From Nakaseomyces glabratus (lineage: Eukaryota; Ascomycota; Saccharomycetes; Saccharomycetales; Saccharomycetaceae), in NCBI RefSeq assembly GCF_010111755.1, contig NC_088957.1:62001-126000 (forward strand): a DNA stretch of 64,000 nucleotides, given 5' to 3'. This document shows positions 62,891 through 64,000 of this stretch, in pieces. Both the position numbers and the translations under genes were made by a program. The notes under the pieces are model-generated. The model saw nothing but the letters and a program-made list of their open reading frames with translations, was not told where the DNA came from and made no database searches. Positions within the stretch are counted from its first letter, which is position 1; each line of letters opens with the position of its first letter.

Positions 62891-63778
62891 TTATGCTTCC
62901 TCCTTAGGCATCCCTACTCTATATTTCTTGAGCTGCTCCATTGCGAAAAAGATTAGCATAGTGAAAGGCGCCAGTCTGGTGAAACTAGGGACCCAACCTC
63001 TAAACATAAACGATGGGCCTTCTTTATTTATAGCTTCCATCAATATCTTAAAGGAGGAGTCATGATTGTGACCGGGCTTCTTGTGAGCATTCATGACAAT
63101 AGTTTTGATGACATCCGCTGGCGAACACACAGTTGTAGCCACAAACCCAGCTAAGAGTGACGATGTCAAGTGAGTACTATTTTTCTTTGGGTCCATATTG
63201 TACTTGGTAACCAGGAAATTCTTGAACATATCATAGGTGACAACCTGCGATGCTGTCATCAACACACCTCTCACCATGTTGGGCTTCCAACCCGTGAGGA
63301 AAAGAGACTTTGCACCTTCTGCTTTATATATCTTGACCATGCCATCGATAGCGTTCTTGTAATTACGTCTCTTATCTAATGGTAACGCGGAGTCATTCTG
63401 CATACGGATGTTGATCAAGTCTGCGAAATTTCCGGCAAGACCACCCAATGCACCACTAACCATGGAGGCACCCAACAGGTACCACATGTTGGTTAGTTTG
63501 TCCCGGGGGATAACATGCTCTTTCAAAGCATCATACATACCAAACCGGGCAGTAGTGTATGTGCATTGACGTAGCAACGACGCAGAAAGACCGGCATAAA
63601 GTCCGACAATGCCTTCATTCTTCAAAATACTCCGAAGCATCTGCACAATCGTAGGTTTTGGTATTGGGGCCGCTTGAAGCCGCACTTTCGTCAAGTCCAA
63701 TGGATGCGTGTTCATCACCGCAAATATACCAGCGGCACCACCATACCACCAAGGGTACTTCACTTGTTTTTCAGACAT
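62891..63778 (-). CDS. DIC1: Mitochondrial dicarboxylate carrier
   Basis: Inner-membrane carrier of 295 residues (298 in S. cerevisiae) with six transmembrane helices in three repeats. The carrier signature PxD/ExxK appears as PLDLTKVRLQ near 26 and PADVIKTIVM near 220; the second repeat has FADLINIRMQ near 120, in which Pro and Lys are replaced, as in other Dic1 proteins. It exchanges malate or succinate for phosphate across the inner membrane. KAP95-DIC1 order corresponds to YLR347C-YLR348C. The ATG at 63778 precedes the typical YPWWYGGAAGIFA start. Confidence 0.94.
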   Translation of the reverse strand: MSEKQVKYPWWYGGAAGIFAVMNTHPLDLTKVRLQAAPIPKPTIVQMLRSILKNEGIVGLYAGLSASLLRQCTYTTARFGMYDALKEHVIPRDKLTNMWYLLGASMVSGALGGLAGNFADLINIRMQNDSALPLDKRRNYKNAIDGMVKIYKAEGAKSLFLTGWKPNMVRGVLMTASQVVTYDMFKNFLVTKYNMDPKKNSTHLTSSLLAGFVATTVCSPADVIKTIVMNAHKKPGHNHDSSFKILMEAINKEGPSFMFRGWVPSFTRLAPFTMLIFFAMEQLKKYRVGMPKEEA

Positions 63779-64000
63779 CTTTACTACTTCTAACTTGTAC
63801 TGGTTTAGCTGAAAAACATTACAAGGTAGGCATTCACAAATTAGAGTGGCCCAGAAGATACTGCCCGTTATTTATATATCAGGCAGCAATACCAGTCCAT
63901 TTCCTTGTTTGTGATGGGCATGACCTCGTGCACAGAAACAGCGGTACCGCTTGAATTAAAAAGCCAAGAAATGATCTACGTTTTTCCTCGAGAAATACGT
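63779..64000. promoter_or_regulatory. DIC1 upstream region
   Basis: The window ends here. A perfect 12-bp palindrome AGCGGTACCGCT at 63940-63951 holds inverted CGG half-sites of the kind bound by zinc-cluster factors. Its distance of about 165 bp from the DIC1 start would suit a regulatory site, but this is inference. Confidence 0.4.

Noticed and set aside
1..64000. Ty elements, solo LTRs, viral insertions or CRISPR-like arrays
   Set aside because: Flanks of all three tRNA genes were read for LTR-like ends and integrase or reverse transcriptase frames; none was found. The repeats present are all coding or simple-sequence.

Overview
This is nuclear DNA of a budding yeast of the Saccharomycetaceae, and the evidence points to Candida glabrata (Nakaseomyces glabratus) or a very close relative. 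Genes are compact and mostly intronless; the few introns carry GTATGT donors. There is a point centromere. The beta-1,3-glucan synthase is 1863 residues long, and its two hot spots start at F625 and D1340, which is the numbering used for C. glabrata Fks1. I recognised 25 protein genes, three tRNA genes, a cluster of three C/D snoRNAs and one centromere.

Layout. From 1 to 12 kb lie SLH1 and YTA7 (both minus) and HUA1. A CDEI-CDEII-CDEIII point centromere sits at 12320-12432, just upstream of ERG26, the gene that also borders CEN7 in S. cerevisiae. Next comes a block syntenic with S. cerevisiae chromosome I: intron-containing tRNA-Pro(UGG), NUP60, ERP1, SWD1, RFA1, SEN34 and tRNA-Ala(UGC). From about 22.8 kb to the end the window follows S. 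cerevisiae YLR329W-YLR348C almost gene for gene: REC102, CHS5, MID2, snR61/snR55/snR57, tRNA-Glu(UUC), NUP2, SGD1, (ERV1 inserted), VRP1, RPP0, SPO77, FKS1, GAS2, RPL26, a YLR345W-like kinase/phosphatase relative, CIS1, KAP95 and DIC1.

Functional themes. Cell-wall genes are FKS1 (glucan synthesis), GAS2 (glucan remodelling), CHS5 (export of chitin synthase) and MID2 (wall-stress sensor). Nuclear-pore and transport genes are NUP60, NUP2 (docked by Nup60) and KAP95. Translation and RNA genes are RPP0, RPL26, SLH1, SGD1, SEN34, the snoRNAs and the tRNAs. Chromatin and replication genes are YTA7, SWD1 and RFA1. REC102, SPO77 and GAS2 are meiosis or sporulation genes and look intact, although this species has no well-documented sexual cycle. 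Three genes are clearly spliced: REC102, ERV1 and RPL26.

Non-coding DNA is informative. The snoRNA cluster is accompanied by two hairpins with AGNN tetraloops typical of RNase III (Rnt1) sites. The promoters of RFA1 and FKS1 carry MluI/SCB boxes, and that of SGD1 carries PAC and RRPE boxes. The 1.8-kb region upstream of CIS1 holds sites resembling pleiotropic drug response elements, including a 20-bp palindrome. An unexplained GC-rich, foldable segment lies upstream of RPL26.
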